Assembly: GCA_002696735.1 (NCBI GenBank)
Contig: NZSL01000008.1
Location: 496,001-560,000 of the forward strand
Source: Methylophaga sp.
GTDB lineage: Bacteria; Pseudomonadota; Gammaproteobacteria; Nitrosococcales; Methylophagaceae
DNA length: 64,000 bases
Direction: 5' to 3'
Shown here one piece after another: positions 36,777-45,512 of this stretch (positions within the stretch are counted from its first letter, which is position 1; the number at the start of each line of letters is the position of its first letter). Below the pieces are notes generated by a model. That model searched no databases, was not told the DNA's origin, and saw nothing but the letters and a program-made list of their open reading frames with translations. The translations under genes and the position numbers were made by a program.

Positions 36777-37763
36777 TTAACTTTCTGAGTTATCATTTAC
36801 CACTACTCTGTTTCTACCGGACTCTTTGGCGCTATACAACATGCGATCAACGCTTTGAAGCAAGCTGGTTTGGGTTTGGTTAACTCGAAACTCTGTAACG
36901 CCAATACTGCATGTCAGAGAGATATCGACGCCATCATCCTGGCAAAAACGATGCTGTTCAATGGCGGCCCTGATACGTTCTGCAAGCTGACTGGCTTCTT
37001 CAGTACCGGTTTCGGGAAGTAACAAAAGAAACTCTTCCCCACCATAGCGGCCCAGAAAGTCACTGGTTCTGCAGGTATCAGACAAAATATTGGCCACTTC
37101 TATTAAAACGGCATCGCCAGAAAGGTGACCAAATTTATCATTCACGTCTTTAAAGTGATCCATGTCGACCATTAATAAACTTAAGTGGTGATGGTAACGC
37201 TCTGCCCGATCAGTTTCTGCTGTCAAATTGTCTATAAGCCCACGACGATTCATCACACCCGTGAGCGGATCCGTTGTCGTTAAGCGTTCAAGCTCTTTGG
37301 TACGTTCTAACACTCGTCGTTCGAGTAACTGGTTGGATTCCAATAACTCTCGTTGAGCTTGCTGTAAGGCTGCATTTTTATTTCGAAATTCATCATTGCT
37401 TGGAATAGCCAAGGCTTTTGGTATTAATCGCCAAATCATAACTGCGGTCAGGATAGAGACTAAACCTGTTGCAAACTTAGCAAGCCCCTCAATGTAATAA
37501 AAACCCTGCCAGATATTTATTAAACCAGTGAGATGGGTAACACCACACAGAAAAATAAAGGCGGCAAACATAATAAATATCCAGTTAAAAGCGAGATCAG
37601 TTCTTTTTTTAACTAAATAGACAAGGGCAATAGGAATAACAAAATAAGCAATAGAGGTTAATAGATCACCACTGACGTGAAGGAACAGGAGATCCGGTAG
37701 CCATTGCAAACAATGGCCATGGGGCATAAAGCTGCCATTAAACAATTTATCGACTGTATCCAT
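36777..37763 (-). CDS. Diguanylate cyclase with ethylene-receptor-type membrane sensor domain
   Basis: A 328-residue protein. Residues about 20-125 form three membrane helices matching the plant ETR1 and cyanobacterial ethylene-binding domain. D33, Y40, I43, P44, I70, C73 and H77 align at a constant offset of eight with ETR1 residues 25, 32, 35, 36, 62, 65 and 69, the Cu(I)/ethylene set. A coiled coil follows (about 130-160), then GGDEF with TTDPLTGVMNRRGL, GRYGGEEFLLLL and an inhibitory RxxD (RTSD). It should make cyclic di-GMP in response to a ligand at the membrane. Ethylene is the obvious candidate but unproven. Confidence 0.9.
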   Translation of the reverse strand: MDTVDKLFNGSFMPHGHCLQWLPDLLFLHVSGDLLTSIAYFVIPIALVYLVKKRTDLAFNWIFIMFAAFIFLCGVTHLTGLINIWQGFYYIEGLAKFATGLVSILTAVMIWRLIPKALAIPSNDEFRNKNAALQQAQRELLESNQLLERRVLERTKELERLTTTDPLTGVMNRRGLIDNLTAETDRAERYHHHLSLLMVDMDHFKDVNDKFGHLSGDAVLIEVANILSDTCRTSDFLGRYGGEEFLLLLPETGTEEASQLAERIRAAIEQHRFCQDDGVDISLTCSIGVTEFRVNQTQTSLLQSVDRMLYSAKESGRNRVVVNDNSES

Positions 37764-38140
37764 CCAAATCTCCGATTACAAAGCACTTTGAGCTATTAAT
37801 AGCAAAATGAGGAACAACAGTTAATCAACAGAACAGAATGAATTTCATAACGAACTAGTATTAAATAAAAATTTATGACACCAGAGCATACTAGCTCTCA
37901 AAATGGAATAAAGCACGTGGCAACTGGAGACAAACCTTTTAATCCATAAATAATCTGTGCTTTTTGCTTAAATTTTCAATTGACTCCGCCCCTTTTACTT
38001 TTTTTAGCCCTAGGACAGAATTTTGTAAACCGTATCTTTGATCTGGCTCAATGTAAGTTTATTTCCAAGCCATATACTAAATATCCAGTAAACAGGAAGT
38101 TAACTGTCATACATATTCCATCTTTATGAGGTATGAAGTC
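37764..38140. other. AT-rich intergenic region between divergent genes
   Basis: About 377 bases holding the promoter of the ethylene-domain cyclase (minus) and of the small exported protein (plus). A GAGG ribosome site at 38128-38131 serves the latter. No palindrome or reading frame stood out. Confidence 0.45.
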
Positions 38141-38443
38141 ATGAAAAAGTTAATTTTAATTCTATCCCTGATGACCTTAACAGCTTTCTCGACAACTAAC
38201 TTTGCCGGTGGGCAAGGGCAAGGTGACGGTAAAGGCAAAAAGCAGCAAGAACAGATGCAGCAATATGGCGGCGAAGGTGAACAAACACGTGAACGCAAGC
38301 GGGAACACGATCCGGAAGACATGGATCGGCAACGTACAATGGAACAAGAACGGAAGCAGCAAGGCAAAGGTTCGGAGCAGGGCCAGAAATCACAAGAAGA
38401 GCATCGGAGAAGGTGGTGGAAATTCTGGGGAAATGACGAATAG
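38141..38443 (+). CDS. Small exported, highly polar low-complexity protein
   Basis: A 100-residue protein from ATG 38141, preceded by GAGG at nine bases. It has a signal peptide (KKLILILSLMTLTAFSTTNFA) and a mature part almost wholly Gln, Glu, Lys, Arg and Gly (for example GQGQGDGKGKKQQEQMQQ and MEQERKQQGKG). It ends in a basic-aromatic patch RRRWWKFWG. It is probably disordered in the periplasm; the WW-WxFW end may touch membrane. No family is recognised. A strong terminator follows at 38488-38521. Confidence 0.72.
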   Translation: MKKLILILSLMTLTAFSTTNFAGGQGQGDGKGKKQQEQMQQYGGEGEQTRERKREHDPEDMDRQRTMEQERKQQGKGSEQGQKSQEEHRRRWWKFWGNDE

Positions 38444-38487
38444 ATTCGACACCTACCCGGTAACTCCTACATTGCAGTTTTAAAACA

Positions 38488-38521
38488 AAAGCAGTCGTTT
38501 GCTGAAACGAACGACTGCTTT
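38488..38521 (+). terminator. Terminator after the small exported protein
   Basis: AAAGCAGTCGTT (38488-38499) pairs perfectly with AACGACTGCTTT (38510-38521), giving a 12-bp stem and ten-base loop 45 bases after the stop codon. Confidence 0.75.
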
Positions 38522-38628
38522 CCTGAGGTTTTCGGCCAAAGGCTGCATCAAGATACCAGCTACTGAAGCTTGGTTTTTCACAGGATTAAACTCAATCCAT
38601 TTTCTGGTCGAATTTATTCAACGATCGC

Positions 38629-39147
38629 TCAATAATTCAACTTGATCGTCAAATCCAGTTTTTGGCCATCGTAAGTAAAACTGGCAGCCTCAAATGAAGG
38701 CGCACTCATTGAGGCTTTTGCATCGTTTGAAAAACCGTAGCCTTCTTTGGGCACCCCCAGCCAGTTAGTACGAAGCTCGCCGTCCATATTTTCATCATGA
38801 ATAACAGCCAAGGCATACGTTCCAGGCGGAATATCTAAAAAGTCACAACGTGCCTTTGTATCCCGAATTTTTATCATCATAATATTGGTTGCATAGCGCA
38901 GAAACTCAGTAGGGAAACCATTTGGCGCCTCGAAAAGCGCGCACGCGACAGCTCCTTTGCTATTTCTGATATCGAGAATCTTCACATGAATTCCAGGACA
39001 TGGAGTTTAAGCAAAAGCAACGGTGGGAAGGTACGAAAATATCAGCAGCGCACACCAAATTAAACCTCGGAGGTCCATAAGGATCTGCGTCAACAAATAT
39101 TTGATCGATGAAAGAGAAACGGTCTTACGATTAGTTGATTCATTCAT
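38629..39147 (-). pseudogene. DUF2141 exported protein interrupted by an in-frame TAA
   Basis: Downstream of codon GTG 38985 lies a DUF2141 domain (VKILDIRNSKGAVACALFE … PPGTYALAVIHDENMDGEL … GYGFSNDAKA), normally an exported protein. Reading upstream in the same frame gives an ATG at 39147 with GAGGA just before it and an N-terminus with hydrophobic LIWCALLIFSYLPTVAFA ending in an AFA cleavage site. TAA (39007-39009) follows directly, then TPCPGIH into the domain. A single C-to-T change from CAA would produce this stop. The domain alone (118 residues) could still start at GTG 38985 but would stay cytoplasmic. Confidence 0.7.
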
Positions 39148-39349
39148 AATCTTCCTCACAGTTTTGATCTGCGTAGATTAATCGAATCTGACTGCCATCA
39201 AAGGCCTAACGGCTTACTGAGGGGCAGGCACCGTATATCGTCCGTGAAGTTTGTTATAGGTTAATCCTGAGTTTAAACAATTATCCTCTGCTTAGAAAAG
39301 CAGCTATTTTGTAATGGAGAGCCCAACTTACCGTCAAACCCTAAAAAGT

Positions 39350-39383
39350 CATAGCGACCTACCCTCGCAGGCAGGTCGCTATG
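39350..39383 (-). terminator. Terminator of the ATP-grasp gene
   Basis: CATAGCGACCT (39350-39360) pairs with AGGTCGCTATG (39373-39383). On the minus strand it lies ten bases after the stop at 39393 and is followed by TTTTT, a normal Rho-independent terminator. Confidence 0.8.
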
Positions 39384-39392
39384 CATATGAAA

Positions 39393-40700
39393 TTAGACGT
39401 AGAAGTCCAACTCCTCCTGCGCTTTTAGCAAATCGCGCATTTTGATGGGATCATCACCAAAGAAGAAGATCAGGCCCCAATGCGTACCAAAAGCCGCCCG
39501 GTCAGGAACGGTTTCTTCTGCCGGTGCCACCAGTTCATGTGACTCAAAATAAGGATGCTCAATGGTTTCTTTGGGCATTTCCAGCTTGCTGACCACACGA
39601 CGGCGTGGGTAGACGCCGAAGCAGCCAGCGTACCCCTTGGCATCGACCACTTCTTTGGGGAAGAATGCAGCCACTTCCTCTTTGGTGCTTTTCGGATCGA
39701 ATACCAGCATCGAAGCCTGATAAGCATTGAATCCGTAGGCTCTCTCGATCAGCTCAAAAGCTTTAAAGCCGGGCGGACGATAGGCAACTTCGCCAAAGTA
39801 CATTTCGCCATCAGCCGTAACGAAGTACTCAGGGTGAATCAGGCCAAACTGGATGTCGAAGGTTTTGATCAGCAATTCGATCTGTTTGGTGATCGCATTC
39901 CGCCAGCTTTCAAGTTCCGCGGTAGCCGGTACAAATACAGAGTAACCCAAGGTGACATATTCAGAAATATTGAGGAATTGGATTTTGCCATCGTGGATCC
40001 AGGCCTCAACCGCAAACTCCCAGCCATCCAGGTGACTTTCCATCAGCAACGGGTACTCTTCGGCCGGAATGTTATCGATTTCATCTATCGTGCGGATCAT
40101 TCGGTGACCGAGGCAACCGGCCTTGTCGAATGCCTTAACGTGAATCGGATCATCCGGATCACCATCAAGTTTGAGCAGCGTCTGATTAACGCGTTTCATA
40201 AAGCGAACAATATCTTCTTTCTCATGCGCTTCTTCGAAAATCCCCACGCGAATACCACCAAGCTGAGCACGACGCTTCATCAACGCCTTGTCACGGAACA
40301 GAATAGACTGACCGTACATGCGCGGATTATTCAGCAGAACAGAATTGATGGCACCGGACCATTCAACGGTTTCCTCGAATAACGGTATAGCTACATCGAC
40401 TCCTTCCGCCTTCAGTTTTTCGGCAATTTCCAGGGACCTATCATTGAGACGGATAAAATCCCATGAGATGAAAGGTATGTTGTTAGCGGTACAAAAATCT
40501 GCAGCCCATTCAGGCGCAACAACGATATAGCGACGGTCAAACTGCTGCGCAGCTTTTATTGCATTGACACTCCAGCCAAGCAGTGCGATGTAGCCTTTGT
40601 TCGGATCTTTGGGGGTTTCTGTTCCGCGAACGGAGTCCATATTGGGATCGCGCCAGGATAATACTTCTTCAGATAATTCAGTTTCACTGGTAATCGACAT
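39393..40700 (-). CDS. ATP-grasp domain protein (carboxylate–amine/thiol ligase type)
   Basis: A 435-residue enzyme. An N-terminal Rossmann-like segment (YIALLGWSVNAIKAAQQF) precedes an ATP-grasp fold with FRDKALMKRRAQLGGIRVG, LLKLDGDPDDPIHVKAF, a central PLLMESHLDGWEFAVEAW and FGLIHPEYFVTADGEMYFGEVAYRPPG as the metal-binding end. Such proteins join a carboxylate to an amine or thiol through an acyl phosphate. The acceptor is not deducible. A strong AGGAG precedes ATG 40700, and a terminator follows, so it is a single-gene unit. Confidence 0.83.
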   Translation of the reverse strand: MSITSETELSEEVLSWRDPNMDSVRGTETPKDPNKGYIALLGWSVNAIKAAQQFDRRYIVVAPEWAADFCTANNIPFISWDFIRLNDRSLEIAEKLKAEGVDVAIPLFEETVEWSGAINSVLLNNPRMYGQSILFRDKALMKRRAQLGGIRVGIFEEAHEKEDIVRFMKRVNQTLLKLDGDPDDPIHVKAFDKAGCLGHRMIRTIDEIDNIPAEEYPLLMESHLDGWEFAVEAWIHDGKIQFLNISEYVTLGYSVFVPATAELESWRNAITKQIELLIKTFDIQFGLIHPEYFVTADGEMYFGEVAYRPPGFKAFELIERAYGFNAYQASMLVFDPKSTKEEVAAFFPKEVVDAKGYAGCFGVYPRRRVVSKLEMPKETIEHPYFESHELVAPAEETVPDRAAFGTHWGLIFFFGDDPIKMRDLLKAQEELDFYV

Positions 40701-40950
40701 AGAACATTCTCCTGTTGAGCCTCCTCAGAGAAGCCTTACTGGAAAAAGCACACAAAATGAACTGAGCTTGTCAGTATTGTTTAGAGGAGATTGAATAAAT
40801 CATTGATAGGGAGGCTTTATCAGCTTCCTAATTTCAGAATGAGCTAGTCGGCTTCATTACAACTGACCACTAACTGTCAGTTCAAACATAACACAAAAAG
40901 ACAAAAGGGTTTGGTGGTATCCCTGCTATTCGTGACAAAAAAGCAGCAGA

Positions 40951-41916
40951 TCAGCGCCCCTGAGCCCCGCGTCGCAACCAGTCGTGTACGAATGCAAGCT
41001 TGCGCCGGCCAGTTTCCGATAGAACAAAGGGATAGACGTCTGATAACCCCATTGAGCGGTTAATGTGATTGACGCGTGTCGCGAGGGCGGTAGCAACGTT
41101 GATTAGCAAAACAGAGTCAGGCTCTGAATAGGGATCCCAGCTATGGTGAGGCAGTTCTGGAGAACTTAGGCCAGTTGCCACAAAACTGTCGGTAATATCT
41201 GTCAGATGTAACAAATGTGCCGTCGTTTCAGCCCAGTCTTCGTGAGGATGCGCCGAGGCGTAGCTGGTCAGGTAAAACAGCTCCCAGTCTTGTGGTGCAC
41301 CTTGCTGGTAATGTCGCTGAAGTGCCGCTGTGTAGTCCTCTCGCTCATCACCAAACATCACCCGAAACGCCTGCAGAAAGTCTTCACGCAGGCTCAGTCG
41401 CCACCAAAGCATGTGTGCAATTTCATGGCGCATGTGGCCGATCATCGTTCGGTAAGGCTCGTCCAGGGCTTCTCTGCGGGTAACCCGCACTACTGGATCG
41501 GCCTCGGATACGCTAATGGTTACGACGCCATTGCCATGCCCCATAGCAGCAAGCGTATGTCCATCAGCAAGCATATGAAAAACCGGCCGCGTTCCGGGAT
41601 CTTCCGGCCGGAACCAGTGCCAGCGGCCAAGGTTATCGAGTACCCAGCGTTTTGCTGCTTCGGTTTCTGCCCAATTTGAGATAGCGTTGGGAATTTCCGG
41701 ATCCGGCGCCAACGCAGTCATCGCACATGACCGGCAAAAAGCACCTTCTTCGGGTGCTATCCAGTTGCAACCAATAATCTCACGGTTTGCACAGAATGGC
41801 GGCATGGGCAGGAATGCCCGCGCCTGGGGATCATAGGCTACGGGTGTACCTTCGGCAGTGGTCAGATTGTGGAACCAAAGGGTTCCTGAGCCAACCGGAT
41901 TTGAGAATGCCAACAT
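40951..41916 (-). CDS. Putative zinc-binding metallopeptidase with N-terminal zinc ribbon
   Basis: A 321-residue protein. The N-terminal zinc ribbon has PPFCANREIIGCNW and GAFCRSCAMTA (four cysteines). The catalytic region is GHMRHEIAHMLWW, an HExxH metallopeptidase helix, followed by DWAETTAHLLHL with a likely third ligand. This matches the family of zinc-ribbon plus Mx-type peptidases of unknown substrate. No signal peptide is visible, so it is cytoplasmic. The ATG at 41916 has AGGAG about a dozen bases upstream. Confidence 0.83.
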   Translation of the reverse strand: MLAFSNPVGSGTLWFHNLTTAEGTPVAYDPQARAFLPMPPFCANREIIGCNWIAPEEGAFCRSCAMTALAPDPEIPNAISNWAETEAAKRWVLDNLGRWHWFRPEDPGTRPVFHMLADGHTLAAMGHGNGVVTISVSEADPVVRVTRREALDEPYRTMIGHMRHEIAHMLWWRLSLREDFLQAFRVMFGDEREDYTAALQRHYQQGAPQDWELFYLTSYASAHPHEDWAETTAHLLHLTDITDSFVATGLSSPELPHHSWDPYSEPDSVLLINVATALATRVNHINRSMGLSDVYPFVLSETGRRKLAFVHDWLRRGAQGR

Positions 41917-42201
41917 ATAAAATAAAGCTCCTGGCTAACGACCAAATACGCAAATAGTATTCTTGTGTAAAAGTTAACCTATACCCTTTTGAAACAATAA
42001 CCAACTATCCTGAAACAGATATCCGTTAATCCCTCCAGTGAATATCGCTAATAAAATCAGAGCCGACAGGATGGTATTAATTTGAAAAAACAATCAAAGA
42101 AGTCTTACCGTATAGTAAAGGGCAAGTAGCGAAAGGAACTTCTTCGCTCTGCAAGCCCCCCAAAAGATAAAGCCATTTATAAAAACAAGGAGAAGAATTC
42201 G

Positions 42202-42948
42202 ATGTCATCTGATCCAACAAAACAAGCAACGCTCTATCGTATGGTCATGGACAAGCATGTTTGTCCGTTTGGCCTGAAATCCCTGGATCTGCTTAAACGT
42301 GAAGGTTATGAAGTGGAAGATAAATGGCTGACTTCACGCGAACAAACCGATGCGTTCAAAGAGCAGCATGATGTGGAAACGACACCCCAGACATTTATCA
42401 ACGAAACCCGTATTGGTGGATATGACGCGTTGCGGCAGCACTTCGGCAAGAAGGTAAAAGCCAAGGACGAAACCAGTTATCAGCCTGTATTGGCAGTATT
42501 CGGCGTTGCCGCCCTGTTGGCTCTGGCGATAAGCTGGATGTTGGGCGAAGGTCTGCTGAGCATCCGTACTGCCGAGCTGTTTATCGCCATTAGCATGAGC
42601 ATTCTGGCGCTGCTCAAATTACAGGATGTTGAAAGCTTCTCAACCATGTTTCTCAACTATGACCTGTTGGCACGTCGGGTGGTGCCCTACTCCTATGTGT
42701 ATCCTTTTGGTGAATTGCTGGCAGGCGTTCTCATGGTGGCAGGAGCAATGCTGTGGTTGGCTATCCCTGTCGCATTATTTATCGGCACGGTCGGCGCGGT
42801 ATCAGTGCTCAAGGCAGTGTATATAGACAAACGCGAACTCAAATGCGCCTGCGTAGGTGGTGGCAGCAATGTACCACTGGGATTTGTATCGCTCACCGAA
42901 AACCTGATGATGATCGCGATGGGGCTGTGGATGTTCAGATACTTCTAG
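42202..42948 (+). CDS. Glutaredoxin–MauE/DoxX-like membrane fusion
   Basis: A 248-residue protein. Residues 1 to about 85 are glutaredoxin-like, with HVCPFGLKSLDLL (C21 only, so a CPFG monothiol-type site), VETTPQTFINETRIGGYD and the GSH-binding GG. About 95-248 is a four-helix MauE-type redox membrane domain containing YPFGELLAGVLM and ELKCACVGGGSNVPLGF, the CxC-PLxF motif. MauE proteins help move electrons or form disulfides across the membrane. It pairs a cytosolic thiol donor with a membrane thiol module. A strong AAGGAG precedes the ATG. Confidence 0.85.
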   Translation: MSSDPTKQATLYRMVMDKHVCPFGLKSLDLLKREGYEVEDKWLTSREQTDAFKEQHDVETTPQTFINETRIGGYDALRQHFGKKVKAKDETSYQPVLAVFGVAALLALAISWMLGEGLLSIRTAELFIAISMSILALLKLQDVESFSTMFLNYDLLARRVVPYSYVYPFGELLAGVLMVAGAMLWLAIPVALFIGTVGAVSVLKAVYIDKRELKCACVGGGSNVPLGFVSLTENLMMIAMGLWMFRYF

Positions 42949-43002
42949 GACAATAAAATCCTAATGCAAAACGTAGCTTAAATCGGGTGTAAAAACAGCT
43001 GA

Positions 43003-43039
43003 ATCAAAAGGGTCAGTGTCAGACTCTGACCCTTTTGAT
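43003..43039. repeat. Perfect 14-bp inverted repeat of the GGGTCAG…CTGACCC type
   Basis: ATCAAAAGGGTCAG (43003-43016) is the exact reverse complement of CTGACCCTTTTGAT (43026-43039), with a nine-base loop. It sits between two convergent genes (stops at 42948 and 43088), so it can serve as a bidirectional terminator. It also resembles the dispersed ACTCTGACCC element seen at 53945-53961 and 54357-54371. Confidence 0.75.
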
Positions 43040-43087
43040 CCAAAAGACATTGGCTCGACGCAATGAGGGTTGCCCCTACGTCGATGA

Positions 43088-44560
43088 TTATTTCAAAAGA
43101 CGTGCTCGGCCAGCCCAAAGTCCGAAAAGGCCGAAAGCGAAAAGCGGTAATGCCGCAGGTAGTGGCACCGCACTTGGATTCATAAACTGTCTTGCAAGCG
43201 CTTCTGTCGAGAAAGAGCCATCAGCACCAAATGTCCATGATGAGAAGTTAGTGAATTTTCCTGAGAACAGTTCATCACTCGCGATACCGAAGGACATGTA
43301 TATCAACGTGTCGGTGATATCAAATGACAAAATATTAGACAGTGAAAAATCATTAAAGAAAACACTATTCTCTCCCAAGCCGCCATCAAAAATGCCGGTA
43401 CTCAGCATACCTGAAGTTGAAGTAAGCCCATCCACAATCAGCATGTCATCGCCAGCGCCAAAGATAACATCACCGATAATCTCGCTGTTGCCACTCAGTT
43501 GCAAGCTACTATTACCCTGATTGGGTGCAAACTGGATTGCAGTACCTGACCGGCCAACCAAGGTACCGCTGTTCTCAATGGTGATCTCAGAGGTGCTGGC
43601 CACATCTGTACCAATCGCGTGGACGCCTTCGATATAGCCTTCGTTTACGATGGTCAGTGGACCTGCAGTGCGAACCTCACCTTGCGTAGGCTCGTACAAT
43701 GAATCTACGTCGATGCCATTACCGCCTTCCAATGGATTACTCGCCGATCCGGTGGAGACAATGACGCCCGAGGCGTGGTTGTGCACCTTACCCTCGTCGA
43801 TGTCGATTCCATCATCGCTACCGAGGATCACGCCGTAGTTATTGGCTTCCCCGCTGGCAAATTGCACACCGTCTTCATCGTCAGTGGCACCTGTATTCAT
43901 CCAGGTCTGCGTGCCAGCATCCCATGACAACCCGTTCAACGCGATAGTGCCGTGATTTTCAAGCGTGAAATTCTCTCTCGCTTCAATCACTTCCTCACCG
44001 CCAAGCAGCGTACCGTAGTTAATCACAGTGCCACCTGGTCCACGGCTCTGAATGGCGCGACCATCAGTACTTTGAATCAGGCCATAATTGGTAATATGTG
44101 CGTTTTCCAGTTCGGCATCATTGTCCAATCTGACGGCCTGGTTTTCCGCGAAGATTTTTCCAGTTTCACGGTTGATCAGTGTGAAATTATCGGCGTCATC
44201 CTGAAGACGGATACCCCGGTCACCGCCACGTATAGTGCCGGAATTGTCGATTGTCAGGTTTACACCCTTGCCACGAATCGCATCATCATCGCCACTTTCA
44301 ATCAGGCCCTGATTATTCAGCGTCTGGTTGGATCCTTCCAATTGCACCGGACGTCCAGTTGCACGGACAATCTGTGCACCGCTTTCAACGGTCACTGACA
44401 GGTTGTCTCTGTTGTCATTGATATTGCCGCTGTCTGTTGGGGTGCAGATCAGCGTCGGTGAATCACTCGTGCCACCAGGAATACAGGTTGCCGCCATTGC
44501 TGGCACGTTATACAGAGCTGCCAGTATTGAAGCGAGTACTAATTTTTGCGTATTTTTCAC
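43088..44560 (-). CDS. Secreted surface protein with VPLPA-type C-terminal sorting signal
   Basis: A 490-residue protein with a signal peptide (KLVLASILAALYNVPAMA) and a long body of repeated short beta-solenoid units such as LNNQGLIESGDD, IDNSGTIRGGD and LENHGTIALNG. The C-terminus is VPLPAALPLFAFGLFGLWAG followed by RARLLK: a VPLPA motif, a hydrophobic helix and a basic tail. This is the exosortase (PEP-CTERM-like) sorting layout, so it is probably exported and processed by an exosortase not found here. The start is GTG at 44560 behind a strong GGAGG. Confidence 0.82.
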   Translation of the reverse strand: MKNTQKLVLASILAALYNVPAMAATCIPGGTSDSPTLICTPTDSGNINDNRDNLSVTVESGAQIVRATGRPVQLEGSNQTLNNQGLIESGDDDAIRGKGVNLTIDNSGTIRGGDRGIRLQDDADNFTLINRETGKIFAENQAVRLDNDAELENAHITNYGLIQSTDGRAIQSRGPGGTVINYGTLLGGEEVIEARENFTLENHGTIALNGLSWDAGTQTWMNTGATDDEDGVQFASGEANNYGVILGSDDGIDIDEGKVHNHASGVIVSTGSASNPLEGGNGIDVDSLYEPTQGEVRTAGPLTIVNEGYIEGVHAIGTDVASTSEITIENSGTLVGRSGTAIQFAPNQGNSSLQLSGNSEIIGDVIFGAGDDMLIVDGLTSTSGMLSTGIFDGGLGENSVFFNDFSLSNILSFDITDTLIYMSFGIASDELFSGKFTNFSSWTFGADGSFSTEALARQFMNPSAVPLPAALPLFAFGLFGLWAGRARLLK

Positions 44561-44774
44561 GTTACCTCCAAGTCAGATAATGAACATCGGGACTGAAGAT
44601 AGTGATTTATTGTGACAACTCTATGAATGTTGCAATTAATGTGAACCAGGACGCTAAATGAAAACTGAAGATGTGATAGCCGAATGGTTTAGCAACTTGA
44701 TTTTATTTACTTACAGACTGAAGCTGTTTCTACTCAGACTTTTGTATAAGAGGACGCTGCTATTTTAGTTGTTT

Positions 44775-45473
44775 TTACGTTTGCAATTTGGCAAACCATG
44801 CATGAATCAATCCTGCTTGAAAGAATTGCACAGGTACACAAAAACCTGCTGATTTAATGATGTCAGCGACCTTGGTGGGATGCAGAACCGCTACATCTTT
44901 GGCATAGGCATCTCTTATCTGGTTTTGTTTTTCAGCTGTAATGCCAGCCCCCGCCATCATTGTCATCCATGTATGCAATAAGGCTTCATACTCATCCGAT
45001 CCTAATTGTGAAGCTAAATCGGCACTTGCCAATATTCCACCCTGTTTCAGTCTTTGAGCAATTTCACCAAACAGCTTTGTGCGCAGCTGTTGATCCAGAA
45101 TAAACTGGGAAACCAGAAAGCAGGTTGCTGCGTCATAAAGCTGTTTGTCAGGTAAAGAGTCAAGATAGCCTTCATGAAAATGACAGCGACTCGTCATCCC
45201 TTCCTCTTCAACCTTTTGACGACAGACAGCAAGCATGGCACCTGAAGGCTCTACCGCCGTAAACTGCCAACTGGGAAATTTCCTGGCAAGATGAATCAAC
45301 TCTTTGCCTGTGCCAGCTCCCACACAAAGAATGTGAGCATCTTCAGCTAACCCCGCAAAAACAGATTCCAGCAAAAAATATAAACCATTATTGATGGACG
45401 CCATTCTGGCCCATTGCTGATCGTAGCCTGAAGCTTGCTGATCGAAAATTTCCTTAATTTCTTCGGGTTGCAT
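44775..45473 (-). CDS. Class I SAM-dependent methyltransferase
   Basis: A 232-residue protein with AdoMet motif I AHILCVGAGTGKELIHLARKF, the acidic ribose-binding end FTAVEPSGAML and GGILASADLASQL as motif III. This is the UbiE/Methyltransf family. No substrate-specific motif is evident. It lies downstream of the PAS/MCP-type gene on the same strand, with 39 bases between them. Confidence 0.85.
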   Translation of the reverse strand: MQPEEIKEIFDQQASGYDQQWARMASINNGLYFLLESVFAGLAEDAHILCVGAGTGKELIHLARKFPSWQFTAVEPSGAMLAVCRQKVEEEGMTSRCHFHEGYLDSLPDKQLYDAATCFLVSQFILDQQLRTKLFGEIAQRLKQGGILASADLASQLGSDEYEALLHTWMTMMAGAGITAEKQNQIRDAYAKDVAVLHPTKVADIIKSAGFCVPVQFFQAGLIHAWFAKLQT

Positions 45474-45512
45474 GTTATGGCTTTGCCTTTATCTGGTCGC
45501 CTGGATAAATAA

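Noticed and set aside
39555..40382. 275-codon forward frame opposite the ATP-grasp gene
   Set aside because: It is long but antisense to a gene with clear ATP-grasp motifs. No independent start signal or domain is seen.
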